A stretch of DNA of 64,000 nucleotides from Pseudomonas chlororaphis subsp. piscium (GCF_003850345.1 NZ_CP027707.1:5828001-5892000), one strand, 5' to 3'; positions 44,779 through 53,566 are shown, numbered from the stretch's first letter. Numbers and translations are program-made. Notes: a model not told the origin generated them from the letters alone.

Positions 44779-46461
44779 TTACAGCGTCGAAAGAAAGGTG
44801 CTGTTGTTGGCCTGCCATTCGGTGATGTCGAGGCGGATGCGCTTCTTGTCGAGCTTGCCGACACTGGTCTTGGGAATTTCAGTAACAAGGGCGATCTGGC
44901 TGGGAATCGCCCACTTGCTCAAGTGCCCCTGTTCGACAAACGGCTTGAGATGCTCCTTGAGCTCCTTGGCCTCGATCGCACGCCCCTCGCGGACCACCAG
45001 CAAGGCAAACGGGCGCTCGCCCCATTGCGGATCGGGGATACCCACCACTGCTACTTCGCGTACCGCCGGGTGGCGGCTGATCAGGTCCTCCAGGGCCAGG
45101 GACGATACCCACTCGCCTCCGGTCTTGATCACATCCTTGATCCGGTCGCGAATATCGATCACGCCCATGCCGTCGAGGGTTGCCACGTCGCCGGTGTGCA
45201 GCCAGCCGCCCTCCCACAGCTCCGCGCCCTTCTGCGGCTCGTTGAAATAGCCTTCGGTCAGCCAGGGCGCGCGCAGCACCAGCTCACCCTGGGTCTCGCC
45301 ATCGGCCGGCAGGAAGTTGCCGTCGCCATCGACAATCGCCGCCTCCACCAGAGGCCCGGGCACGCCGGCCTTGATCCGGTAGGAGGTGCGCTCATCCTCG
45401 GTACCCGCCAGCAGCTCTTCGTTGAGGTGGGCGCAGGACACCAGCGGCCCGGTTTCCGACATACCATAGGCCGCCGTCAGTTGAATGCCCTTGGCCTTGG
45501 AGGCTTCATACAGTGCGCGGTTGAGCGCGCTGCCGCCGATGACGATCTTCCAGCCACCGAAATCCGTGCCCTGGGCCGCCTTGGCATTGAGCAGCATCTG
45601 CAGGATAGTCGGCACGCAATGGGAGAAGGTGACCTTTTCCTTGCGCCACAGCTCCACCAGCAGTTCCGGGTCGTAACGGCCGGGATAGACCTGCTTGAGG
45701 CCGAGCATGGTCGCCACATAAGGCAGGCCCCAGGCATGCACGTGGAACATCGGTGTAATGGGCATGTACACATCGCTGGTGCCCAGCAGGCGCACGCTGT
45801 CGATGCTGCCCATGATCACCGCCACGCCCATGGTGTGCAGCACCAGCTGGCGGTGGGTGAAGTACACGCCCTTCGGATTGCCGGTGGTGCCGGTGGTGTA
45901 GAAAGTGGTGGCCACCGAGTTTTCGTCGAAGTCCTCGAAGGCGTACTGGGTGCTGGCAGCCGCCAGAAGCTGCTCGTATTCGCCCACCAGGTTCGGCAGG
46001 TCGGCGCTCTTATCCGGGCCGTCGGTCAGCAGCAGGGTTTTCTCTACCGTGGTCAGTTGCCCGGCGATTGCCTGGTAGAGCCCGACGAACTCACTGTTGA
46101 CCAGCACGAAGCGGTCCTCGGCGTGGTTCATGGTGTACAGGATCTGCTCCGGCGACAGGCGCACGTTGATGGTGTGGATCACCGCGCCGATCATCGGGAT
46201 GGCGAACATGCACTCCAGGTAGCGATGGCTGTCCCAGTCCATCACCGCCACGGTATCCCCGGCCTTGACCCCGGCAGCCGTCAACACGTTCGCCAGCCTG
46301 GCCACGCGCTCGATCAGGGTTGGGTAGCTGTAACGCAGTTTGTCCCGGTAAACGATTTCACGGGTCTTCTCGTAACGGGTGCCGGACATCAGCAGCCGTT
46401 TGATCAATAGCGGGTATTGATAGGCGCCTTCGGCTGGCGGAATAACGCGAGTCTGCAACAT
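44779..46461 (-). CDS. Medium-chain fatty acyl-CoA ligase (AlkK-like)
   Basis: Adenylate-forming enzyme that activates fatty acids to CoA thioesters. 560 residues from MLQTRVIPPAEGAYQYPLLI. The AMP-binding motif is TTFYTTGTTGNPKGVYFTHR. LTAAYGMSETGPLVS, WLHTGDVATLDGMGVIDIRD, RIKDVIKTGGEWVSS and the C-terminal catalytic Lys in PKTSVGKLDKKRIR follow. It strongly resembles Pseudomonas AlkK/PP_0763-type enzymes as I recall them. Two ATGs are close; AAGGG is best spaced for 46461. It lies upstream of DUF1302/DUF1329 in the same direction. Confidence 0.93.
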   Translation of the reverse strand: MLQTRVIPPAEGAYQYPLLIKRLLMSGTRYEKTREIVYRDKLRYSYPTLIERVARLANVLTAAGVKAGDTVAVMDWDSHRYLECMFAIPMIGAVIHTINVRLSPEQILYTMNHAEDRFVLVNSEFVGLYQAIAGQLTTVEKTLLLTDGPDKSADLPNLVGEYEQLLAAASTQYAFEDFDENSVATTFYTTGTTGNPKGVYFTHRQLVLHTMGVAVIMGSIDSVRLLGTSDVYMPITPMFHVHAWGLPYVATMLGLKQVYPGRYDPELLVELWRKEKVTFSHCVPTILQMLLNAKAAQGTDFGGWKIVIGGSALNRALYEASKAKGIQLTAAYGMSETGPLVSCAHLNEELLAGTEDERTSYRIKAGVPGPLVEAAIVDGDGNFLPADGETQGELVLRAPWLTEGYFNEPQKGAELWEGGWLHTGDVATLDGMGVIDIRDRIKDVIKTGGEWVSSLALEDLISRHPAVREVAVVGIPDPQWGERPFALLVVREGRAIEAKELKEHLKPFVEQGHLSKWAIPSQIALVTEIPKTSVGKLDKKRIRLDITEWQANNSTFLSTL

Positions 46462-46502
46462 AAGCATCCCTTTTCGTGACTGCACGGTCGTGGCTGAAGA
46501 AC

Positions 46503-46591
46503 GCTCACTCTAGAGCGCCGCTGGCTCTGCCAAATCAGCCAAAGGAATGATTTGCAGAGCCGTACGAATGCTAGCTCCAAGCCAGCATTCG
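46503..46591. repeat. Cluster of inverted repeats upstream of the acyl-CoA ligase
   Basis: Three consecutive dyads: CGCTC/GAGCG at about 46503-46518; an imperfect 14-15-nt pair at 46523-46537 and 46548-46561 (core CAAATCA/TGATTTG, one bulged C); and CGAATGCT/AGCATTCG at 46565-46572 and 46584-46591. None has a T-run for intrinsic termination. They fill the 168-bp gap between the MFS stop and the ligase start and may be operators or RNA stems. Confidence 0.55.
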
Positions 46592-46629
46592 TGCGACCGG
46601 GGATTCACGCGAAGACACTCATATGCCCC

Positions 46630-47814
46630 TCAAGCTGCCTGCCCCGCCGCGGCCTCCGCCGGGGTACGCGGGAAGATCAACGCCGCGGCGAAGGTCAGCG
46701 CGGCGAAACCGCCCAGGATCAGATACAACCCGGCCAGCCCCTGGCGCGGCTCGACAAAGGCAATCAACGGAATCGCCGTGGCGCTGGCGCCGAACGACAG
46801 GCAGTAGCGCAAGGCAAACACCCGGGACTGCCACTGCGGGGCAACGAAGTTGGCGACCATCGCATCGTTCACCGTGACCTGCCCGAACACCACGAACATA
46901 AAGGCCGCCCCCAGCACAATGACCGCCCAGCCCTCGACCTCGGCCAGGCCGAACAGCAGCGGCGCCTGGCACAGGGTCAAGAGAATAAAGGGCCATTTCA
47001 GACTGAAGCGATGCAGCACCCGGCCAATGCTCAGTTGCGCCACGGCGCCGAAGGCATACGCCAGGCTGACCACCAGGCCCAGGGTCTGCGGCGAAGCGAA
47101 CAGGTCTTGCAGGCGCTCCTGGAACAGCTTCGGGTAGGTCATGGTGGTGGCGTTGAACACCACCCCACCGGTCGCGGTTGCCAGGGCCAGGACGCCAAAC
47201 ACCATGGCCATGGAAATACGCTGGCCGCCTGCGCCCTTGAGCGGCACATGGGGCCGTGCCGGGATGGGCTCTTCACGCACCTGCCAGGCAAACCCCAGGC
47301 CCAGGGCAATCGCCACCACGCCCGGCAGGATGAACGCCGAACGCCAGCCGAAATACGCCACCAGCAGCCCGGTGACCAATGCCGAAAAGGCCACGCCGAG
47401 ATTGCCCCACATGCCGTTGATGCCAATCTCCCGCCCGCGGTTCTGCGCATAGGCCACCAGCATCGCCGTGCCCACCGGGTGATAGATCGCGGCAAACACG
47501 CCCATCAGCGTCAGGCCGACCACCAGCATCGCCGGGCTGCTACTCAGGCCGGTGAGAATCGCCGAAGCGCCGATACCGAAGAAGAACAGCAGCATCATCT
47601 GCCGCCGGCTCCAGTGGTCGCCCAGCCAGCCGGCCGGCAGCGAACAGGCGCCGAAGGCAATGAAGCCGCCCAGGGAAAAACCGATCAGCGCGGCATAGTC
47701 CAGGTCGAAGGCCTGTGTCATACCGAGCACGGCGGCGGGGAAGATCAGCATGAACATGTGATCGATCACATGGGCGGCATTGATGTAGCGGATTACGTTT
47801 CGAGACTGATTCAT
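46630..47814 (-). CDS. Major facilitator superfamily transporter
   Basis: 394 residues with about 12 membrane helices. The MFS loop motif after helix 2 reads GWLGDHWSRRQMM (GxLxDrxGRR type), and GINGMWGNLGVAFSALVTG is in the helix 4-5 region. The overall pattern recalls fosmidomycin-resistance-like or sugar-phosphate-type exporters. Substrate unknown. Divergent from the AraC-type regulator, suggesting a regulator-exporter pair. Confidence 0.85.
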   Translation of the reverse strand: MNQSRNVIRYINAAHVIDHMFMLIFPAAVLGMTQAFDLDYAALIGFSLGGFIAFGACSLPAGWLGDHWSRRQMMLLFFFGIGASAILTGLSSSPAMLVVGLTLMGVFAAIYHPVGTAMLVAYAQNRGREIGINGMWGNLGVAFSALVTGLLVAYFGWRSAFILPGVVAIALGLGFAWQVREEPIPARPHVPLKGAGGQRISMAMVFGVLALATATGGVVFNATTMTYPKLFQERLQDLFASPQTLGLVVSLAYAFGAVAQLSIGRVLHRFSLKWPFILLTLCQAPLLFGLAEVEGWAVIVLGAAFMFVVFGQVTVNDAMVANFVAPQWQSRVFALRYCLSFGASATAIPLIAFVEPRQGLAGLYLILGGFAALTFAAALIFPRTPAEAAAGQAA

Positions 47815-47900
47815 GACGGCACGCTGTTTCGTTGTAGGTATGCCGTTATGCTAGGTTGGCTACAAAACGTACTCCTGACAATAAAGTCATCGAATCAGAC

Positions 47901-48674
47901 ATGTTAATCAGCCACTTTCAACACGGCCCGATCAGCGCCTACCCACGCGACTATCTCGACGGCGCCCACCAGGAGCTGCACCGGCATCGCGAGGCACAGC
48001 TGCTGTACGCGGTGCGCGGGACCATGCGCGTGGTAACGGACCAGGGCGCATGGGTCCTGCCACCGACCCGCGCGGTGTGGATTCCGCCCCTGGTGGAACA
48101 TGAAATCTTCATGGCCGGCGATGTGCACATGCGTTCGCTGTTCATCGCCCCCGAGCTGTCGCCGCCCTCGTTGCAGCAATGTTGCGTGCTGGCGGTCACG
48201 CCGCTGCTGCGCGAGCTGATCCTGCGGGCCGTGCAGGGGCGCGAACACGCGGAAAACCCTCTGATCCAGCAACTGATGCTGGAAGAAGTTGCTCACCTGG
48301 AGAACCTGCCGCTGCATATCCCCATGCCTCACGACCGGCGCCTGCAAGCCATTTGCCAGGCACTGCTGCAAACGCCGGATCATGCCAATACCCTGGAAGA
48401 CTGGGCACAGCAGGTCGGCGCCAGTTCACGAACCCTGGCGCGGCTGTTTCAGCAGGAATTGCAAATGAGCTTCAATGCCTGGCGCCAGCAACTGCGCCTG
48501 ATGGAAGCCCTGCCACGTTTGATCGCCGGCGAGAGCGTGCAACAAGTAGCGACGGCGTTGGGTTATGGCAGCGCCCGGGCCTTCAGCGCGATGTTCTGCC
48601 GCTTGCTCGGCAACCATCCGCGGGAATATCTCGGTGCCCTGAACCAGCTCAAGGCACTGGGGCCCATCACTTAG
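47901..48674 (+). CDS. AraC-family transcriptional regulator with cupin domain
   Basis: 257 residues from MLISHFQHGPISAYPRDYLD. The N-terminal cupin (AHQELHRHREAQLLYAVRG, then WVLPPTRAVWIPPLVEHEI) is a small-molecule sensor; the C-terminal AraC helix-turn-helix pair is TLEDWAQQVGASSRTLARLF and VQQVATALGYGSARAFSAMF. The frame stays open to a TTG at 47856, but those 15 codons are AT-rich and unlike the rest, so I prefer the ATG. It probably controls the divergent MFS gene. The 3' end overlaps the convergent gene by 8 bp. Confidence 0.87.
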   Translation: MLISHFQHGPISAYPRDYLDGAHQELHRHREAQLLYAVRGTMRVVTDQGAWVLPPTRAVWIPPLVEHEIFMAGDVHMRSLFIAPELSPPSLQQCCVLAVTPLLRELILRAVQGREHAENPLIQQLMLEEVAHLENLPLHIPMPHDRRLQAICQALLQTPDHANTLEDWAQQVGASSRTLARLFQQELQMSFNAWRQQLRLMEALPRLIAGESVQQVATALGYGSARAFSAMFCRLLGNHPREYLGALNQLKALGPIT

Positions 48675-49767
48675 CCCCGGGGTTGGCCCCGTGCGGTTGC
48701 AGGTGCCGTTGCAGATAGCTGCGCAGGTGTTTTTCCAAGTCGCGATTACGCGGCCGCGGCCAGCCAGACGGCCATTCGCCCTGCGCCAGGGCACGGATCG
48801 GCGCCAGCTGGCTCATGCCCCGGCGCTGGATCTGGCGCAGCCCCTGATCCCACCAGACGTGGCGGCAAGCGTCGATATAGGGCGAAACCGGACAGTTGCT
48901 GCCGTACAGGAGATCGCGTCCGACTTTTTGCAGGTCCTTGTTCTGCCGGCTCAAGTAGAACTTTATCCGCGAGCGCTGGAACAGCGACGGAACAGGCTTG
49001 CGCCGTGGCACCTCACGCTGCCTACGCAGCAACTCCGGGCGAAAGGCTTCGCCGTGACGCTGGAAGAACAGCGCCTGCATCGCGTGGAAGAAGGCCTTGT
49101 CGGAGAAGTAGTGATAGATGCAGCTCTTGCTCTCGCCCACGGCCTGGCTGCCCAGGGCAAATGACAGGGCGATCTGTTCCAGGGTGTGCAGGTCCTTGAT
49201 GTGGGCGCTCCAATCATCGATCAGGGCGATCGAGGCCTGCATCAAGGGACCATCGCCGGCCGTCAGGCCACAGACGCCGCTGTTGAACAGGCGCTGCTCC
49301 TTCGGCACCACATGACCGCTGGCCTGCAAGTAGCGGTCGAGCTTGACGAACTGCGGGCGGGCGCGGACTTCGGACCAGCGAAATTCGACTTCATCGATCA
49401 GGTACTGGCCCGGAGCGATACGTTCGAACAGGCGCCGCGGATCGGCCTCGAACAGGGTGTCGGTATCGACGAACAGGGTCTTGTCCGCCAGCTCGAGGCC
49501 CGCGGCAAAGGCGCAGGCCTTGCGGCGATGGTAGTAGCCCTGGTCGCCCTGCCACTCGAACAGTGTCTGCGCGCTCAATGGCACCACTTGTACCGGCCAG
49601 CCGCGGTAATCCTCCGGGCGATCGGTCATCACCCGGATCACCAGGGCATCGGCATTCTTGCTCTGGTCGAGGGCCGTCAGGATGCTGAATTTTGCTTCAT
49701 GGCGATAAACCTCTTTGTCGCCATAAACCAGATAGAGCAACTGCTGCGGTACTTTTTGTATCGTCAT
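48667..49767 (-). CDS. Putative glycosyltransferase-like protein with DxD motif
   Basis: 366 residues, no signal peptide or membrane helix seen. The segment KTLFVDTDTLFEADPRRLF matches the DxD metal/nucleotide-sugar motif of GT-A (GT8-like) transferases; GYYHRRKACAFAAGLEL precedes it and LFNSGVCGLTAGDG follows, again as in GT8 proteins. The C-terminal 120 residues are very basic. No other sugar genes are nearby, so acceptor and pathway are unknown. The ATG at 49767 is preferred to a TTG one codon earlier. Confidence 0.65.
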   Translation of the reverse strand: MTIQKVPQQLLYLVYGDKEVYRHEAKFSILTALDQSKNADALVIRVMTDRPEDYRGWPVQVVPLSAQTLFEWQGDQGYYHRRKACAFAAGLELADKTLFVDTDTLFEADPRRLFERIAPGQYLIDEVEFRWSEVRARPQFVKLDRYLQASGHVVPKEQRLFNSGVCGLTAGDGPLMQASIALIDDWSAHIKDLHTLEQIALSFALGSQAVGESKSCIYHYFSDKAFFHAMQALFFQRHGEAFRPELLRRQREVPRRKPVPSLFQRSRIKFYLSRQNKDLQKVGRDLLYGSNCPVSPYIDACRHVWWDQGLRQIQRRGMSQLAPIRALAQGEWPSGWPRPRNRDLEKHLRSYLQRHLQPHGANPGAK

Positions 49768-49885
49768 CAAACGTCCGCTCTCGCAACCCTCCAGACGGTC
49801 GAAGGGGGCATAAAGCGGACGATTGTACGATTAATCGTAAATTCTAATCAGAAAAATCTGAGCAATTGGGTGCAAACCCGCAACC

Positions 49886-50515
49886 TCAATGCATCTCGGT
49901 AAAGGCCAGCTTCACCCCGATGGCAATCAGCACCGCGCCCATGGTGCGGTCGAACCAGTGGCCCATGCGGGCAAAACCGGCGCGGACTTTCTGCTGGCTG
50001 AACAGCAGCGCCACCAGGCAGAACCAGATAGCCGTCGCCGCCGCCAGGTACACGCCATAACCGGCCTGGATGGCCAGAGGCGTGTGCGGATTGATGACCA
50101 CGGTGAACAGCGACAGGAAAAACAGCGTCGCTTTCGGGTTCAGGCCGTTGGTCACGAAACCGGAAGTGAAGGCGCCACGCGCGGTGCGCTCGCCGGCTTC
50201 CAGGTGCAGGTTCTCGGTAGCGGGTTTGGCCGGCTGCGCCCGCAGCGCCTTGTAGCCGATGTACAGCAGGTAAGCGGCGGCGGCCCATTTCAACGCATTG
50301 AACAGCACGATCGACTGCGACACGATCAGGCCGATACCCAGCAGCGAATAGCCCACATGCAGGAAGATCGCGGTGCCAACGCCCAATGCCGTCCAGGTGC
50401 CGGCGCGGCGACCGTGGGTCACGCTTTCGCGCACCACGACGGCGAAATCCGGACCCGGGCTGGCCACGGCAAGCAGGTGAATAAGGGCGACGGTCAAGAA
50501 CTCGGCGAGGTACAT
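49886..50515 (-). CDS. LysE/RhtB family amino-acid exporter
   Basis: 209 residues with about six membrane helices. The N-terminal AVASPGPDFAVVVRESVTHG is the family signature; YLLYIGYKALRA and GLNPKATLFFLSLFT are also typical. AGGAG lies 6 nt before the ATG at 50515; an upstream GTG would be too close to it. Exported substrate (for example homoserine, threonine or another amino acid) cannot be read from the sequence. Confidence 0.9.
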   Translation of the reverse strand: MYLAEFLTVALIHLLAVASPGPDFAVVVRESVTHGRRAGTWTALGVGTAIFLHVGYSLLGIGLIVSQSIVLFNALKWAAAAYLLYIGYKALRAQPAKPATENLHLEAGERTARGAFTSGFVTNGLNPKATLFFLSLFTVVINPHTPLAIQAGYGVYLAAATAIWFCLVALLFSQQKVRAGFARMGHWFDRTMGAVLIAIGVKLAFTEMH

Positions 50516-50597
50516 GGACACTCCTGTGTATCTAATTATTTCATCTGTTAGGCTCGGCAGATTACGCCTTCAGACCCTCGTGCAAAAGGTACAGTTG

Positions 50598-51563
50598 ATG
50601 ACTAACAATCGCCGCGCCGTCTTCCTCGACCACAGCTCCCTGGACCTCGGCGACCTCGACCTCGGCGTGCTGCGCCACAGCTTCGGCGAACTGCAACTGC
50701 ATGACCGGACCAACCCCGAACAGGTGGTCGAGCGCCTGCAGGAAGCCCAGGTGGCGATCAGCAACAAAGTGCTGCTCAATGCCGAAACCCTGGCCGCCTG
50801 CCCCGAGCTGAAACTGATCCTGGTGGCGGCCACCGGCACCAACAATGTCGATCTGGCCGCCGCCCGCTCCCGAGGCATCACAGTCGCCAACTGCCAGGGC
50901 TACGGCACGCCATCGGTGGCCCAGCACACCCTCATGCTGCTGCTCAACCTCGCCACCCGCCTCGGCGATTACCGCCAGGCGGTCAGTGACGGTCGCTGGC
51001 AGCAGGCCCGGCAGTTCTGCCTGCTGGATTTCCCGATCGTCGAACTGCAGGGCAAGACCCTGGGCCTGCTGGGCCATGGAGAACTGGGTGGCGCCGTCGC
51101 CCGCCTGGCCGAAGCCTTCGGCATGCGCGTGCTGCTGGGGCAGATTCCCGGCCGCCCAGCCCGACCTGATCGCTTACCGCTGGATGAATTGCTGCCCCAG
51201 GTCGATGCACTGACCTTGCACTGCCCGCTCAACGAACATACCCGGCACTTTATCGGCGCCCGGGAGCTGGCCCTGCTCAAGCCCCAGGCCTTTGTGGTCA
51301 ACACCGCCCGTGGCGGCCTGATCGACGAACAGGCCCTGGCCGACGCCCTGCGCAGTGGTCACCTGGGCGGCGCGGCCACCGACGTGTTGAGCGTCGAGCC
51401 GCCGACCGCAGGCAACCCGCTGCTGGCCCATGACATCCCGCGGCTGATCGTGACCCCACACAACGCCTGGGGCAGCCGCGAAGCCCGGCAGCGCATCGTC
51501 GGCCAGCTGGCGGAAAACGCCCAGGCGTTTTTCAGCGGTACAGCGCTGCGGGTCGTCAGTTGA
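50598..51563 (+). CDS. D-2-hydroxyacid dehydrogenase (glycerate/hydroxypyruvate-type)
   Basis: 321 residues from MTNNRRAVFLDHSSLDLGDL. The NAD-binding motif is LGLLGHGELGGAV; the catalytic Arg is in NTARGGLIDEQAL, Glu in DVLSVEPP and His in TPHNAWGSREARQ. Most like HprA/GyaR glycerate dehydrogenases, but substrate is not certain. AAGGT precedes the ATG. It is followed by rsmC 34 bp later and may be cotranscribed. Confidence 0.88.
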   Translation: MTNNRRAVFLDHSSLDLGDLDLGVLRHSFGELQLHDRTNPEQVVERLQEAQVAISNKVLLNAETLAACPELKLILVAATGTNNVDLAAARSRGITVANCQGYGTPSVAQHTLMLLLNLATRLGDYRQAVSDGRWQQARQFCLLDFPIVELQGKTLGLLGHGELGGAVARLAEAFGMRVLLGQIPGRPARPDRLPLDELLPQVDALTLHCPLNEHTRHFIGARELALLKPQAFVVNTARGGLIDEQALADALRSGHLGGAATDVLSVEPPTAGNPLLAHDIPRLIVTPHNAWGSREARQRIVGQLAENAQAFFSGTALRVVS

Positions 51564-51596
51564 TAAACTGCGCCACTTTTTTCCCAGGAGCAGATT

Positions 51597-52595
51597 ATGG
51601 ATCCGCGCAGTGAAGTACTGCTTCGTCAGGCTGACTTGTTTCAAGGCTCGCTGCTGCTGGCCGGCCTGCCCGCCGATGACCTGCTCGGCCGCCTGCCGGC
51701 CGCTCATGGCTGGTGCTGGCATGCCGGCGATCAGGCCGCCCTGGATGCACGCTTCGCCGGGCGCAGCCACTTCGGCGTGACCGCACCCGAGCAAGGCTTT
51801 GCCAACGCCGTGCTGTTCCTGCCCAAGTCCAAGGAACTGACCGACTACCTGCTCAACGCCCTCGCCTCGCGCCTGGCCGGGCGCGAGCTGTATCTGGTCG
51901 GGGAAAAACGCAGCGGCATCGAACGCGCGGCCAAGCAGCTCAACCCCTTCGGCAAACCGCGCAAGCTCGACAGCGCTCGGCACTGCCAGCTGTGGCAAGT
52001 GACGGTAGACAACGCGCCGCAAGCCGTCAGCCTGGAAAGCCTGGCCCAGGAATATGAACTGCCGTTGACCGAAGGACCGCTGAAAGTGGTCAGCCTGCCA
52101 GGGGTGTTCAGCCATGGCCGCCTGGATCGCGGCAGCGCCCTGTTGCTGGAACACCTGGACAAACTGCCCAGCGGCCACCTGCTGGATTTCGGTTGCGGCG
52201 CCGGGGTTCTGGGGGCGGCGATCAAACGCCGTTACCCGCATAACAACGTGACCCTGCTCGACGTCGATGCCTTCGCTGCTGCCAGCAGTCGCCTGACCCT
52301 GGCCGCCAACGGCCTGGAAGCCGAGGTCCTGACCGGCGACGGCATCGATGCCGCGCCCATGGGTTTGAACACCATCCTGACCAATCCGCCGTTCCATGTC
52401 GGGGTCCACACGGACTACCAAGCCACAGAGAACCTGCTGCGAAAAGCAGCCAAACATCTGAAAACGGGTGGCGAACTCCGGCTGGTAGCCAACAGCTTCC
52501 TGCGCTATCAACCGCTGATCGAAGAGCATCTCGGCCCCTGTTCGATCAAGGCCGAAGGCCAGGGTTTTCGCATCTACAGCGCCAAGCGCGGCTGA
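51597..52595 (+). CDS. rsmC: 16S rRNA (guanine1207-N2)-methyltransferase RsmC
   Basis: Methylates G1207 of 16S rRNA in the 30S subunit. 332 residues. A degenerate N-terminal methyltransferase-like domain is followed by the active one with the SAM site [15 protein letters not shown], acidic [12 protein letters not shown] and the base-flipping motif [20 protein letters not shown] is typical of RsmC. GGAG precedes the ATG. Confidence 0.94.
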   Translation: MDPRSEVLLRQADLFQGSLLLAGLPADDLLGRLPAAHGWCWHAGDQAALDARFAGRSHFGVTAPEQGFANAVLFLPKSKELTDYLLNALASRLAGRELYLVGEKRSGIERAAKQLNPFGKPRKLDSARHCQLWQVTVDNAPQAVSLESLAQEYELPLTEGPLKVVSLPGVFSHGRLDRGSALLLEHLDKLPSGHLLDFGCGAGVLGAAIKRRYPHNNVTLLDVDAFAAASSRLTLAANGLEAEVLTGDGIDAAPMGLNTILTNPPFHVGVHTDYQATENLLRKAAKHLKTGGELRLVANSFLRYQPLIEEHLGPCSIKAEGQGFRIYSAKRG

Positions 52596-52617
52596 AAATC
52601 TTTTTGCAAAAGAACGC

Positions 52618-52646
52618 TTGCCGAATGGATTTTGCCTAGGCAGAAT
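52618..52646 (+). promoter_or_regulatory. Putative promoter of the riboswitch-TMEM165 unit
   Basis: TTGCCG (52618-52623), 17-bp spacer, CAGAAT (52641-52646). The start would fall at about 52653, right at the first aptamer strand, which supports the call. Confidence 0.5.
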
Positions 52647-52647
52647 C

Positions 52648-52850
52648 CGCTCCGTCCTAGGGGAGTAGTCTCCCGCGAGCGCCACGCTCGCCCGGCATGC
52701 GTCAACATACTTGATCCTCAGATCATGGCGCATGCGACCCAAGAGTCCGCACAGACGGACCGCAGGGTTTGACAAGACCTATGACACGCACACCTTACCC
52801 GGGGCGGGAAGGCTGTACGTGTCATAGCCGTGTCGACCCGCCCCTTAGGA
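52648..52850 (+). promoter_or_regulatory. yybP-ykoY (Mn2+-sensing) riboswitch and expression platform
   Basis: The aptamer hallmark GGGGAGTAG starts at 52660, and GTCAACAT at 52701. P1 is TCCGTC/GACGGA (52651-52656 with 52754-52759). One hairpin is GCGAGCG-CCA-CGCTCGC (52675-52691). Another arm is GCATGCG/CGCATGC (52695-52701 with 52729-52735) capped by TGATC/GATCA. This matches the yybP-ykoY family, known to bind Mn2+ and often found before Mn exporters. Downstream, CTATGACACG/CGTGTCATAG (52779-52788 with 52818-52827) interleaves with GGGGCGGG/CCCGCCCC (52801-52808 with 52837-52844), just before the AGGA ribosome-binding site. These are likely alternative helices controlling translation. Confidence 0.88.
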
Positions 52851-52858
52851 ATGCCCTG

Positions 52859-53443
52859 ATGCTGGATTCTCTACTTGTTCCCACAGCGATCGTTGCCTTG
52901 GCCGAAATCGGCGACAAGACGCAACTGCTTGCCCTCATTCTCGCCGCGCGCTTTCGCAAACCCTGGCCGATCATCGCCGGCATCGTCGCCGCGACCCTGG
53001 CCAACCATGCGGCAGCCGGTGCGGTAGGCGCCTGGTTCGGCAGTTTCTTCTCGGATGCAACCTTGCACTGGATCCTCGCCGCGAGCTTTACCGCGACCGC
53101 GCTCTGGACCCTGGTGCCGGACAAGATGGACGACGACGAAGCCAGCACCGCCCGCAAGTTCGGCCCCTTCCTGACCACGCTGATCGCGTTCTTCCTCGCT
53201 GAAATCGGCGACAAGACCCAGATCGCCACCGTCATGCTCGCGGCGCAATATCCGGAACTGTGGCTGGTGATCATCGGCACCACCGCCGGCATGTTGATCG
53301 CCAACGTCCCGGTGGTACTGGCCGGCAACTTCGCGGCGGAGAAACTGCCCCTGACCCTGATCCGTCGCCTCGCGGCTTCGGCGTTCTTCATCCTGGCCAT
53401 TGTCGCGGTGTACAAGGCCATGCAGAGCAGCGGCTGGTTGTAA
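52859..53443 (+). CDS. TMEM165/GDT1 family cation (Mn2+) transporter
   Basis: 194 residues with about six membrane helices in two homologous halves, each with the family motif: ALAEIGDKTQLLALILAARF near 13-32 and FLAEIGDKTQIATVMLAAQY near 112-131. The acidic residues of these ExGDKT motifs form the cation site. The Mn riboswitch directly upstream makes Mn2+ export the most likely role. AGGA lies 8 nt before the ATG at 52859. Confidence 0.93.
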   Translation: MLDSLLVPTAIVALAEIGDKTQLLALILAARFRKPWPIIAGIVAATLANHAAAGAVGAWFGSFFSDATLHWILAASFTATALWTLVPDKMDDDEASTARKFGPFLTTLIAFFLAEIGDKTQIATVMLAAQYPELWLVIIGTTAGMLIANVPVVLAGNFAAEKLPLTLIRRLAASAFFILAIVAVYKAMQSSGWL

Positions 53444-53486
53444 GAGCACCACCAGCAGGCACGCCTCCAGGCAAACCTGCGAGCAC

Positions 53487-53516
53487 AAAAAAGCCCCGAA
53501 CCAGTCGGGGCTTTTT
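53487..53516. terminator. Terminator after the TMEM165 gene
   Basis: GCCCCGA/TCGGGGC stem (53493-53511) with A6 before and T5 after. Its 19-nt core is identical to that of the terminator at 41107-41125. Confidence 0.88.
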
Positions 53517-53566
53517 GCAGGGGCCGGCTTGCTCACGACACTGTCGTCAGCAACGACGCCAGACGA

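Noticed and set aside
42207..46410. Long plus-strand frames (700 and 593 codons) opposite DUF1302 and the acyl-CoA ligase
   Set aside because: His/Gly/Val-rich translations with no domain; shadows of real genes on the other strand.
51174..52775. 533-codon minus-strand frame opposite rsmC and the 2-hydroxyacid dehydrogenase
   Set aside because: Both plus-strand genes have clear motifs and ribosome-binding sites; this frame has no recognizable domain.
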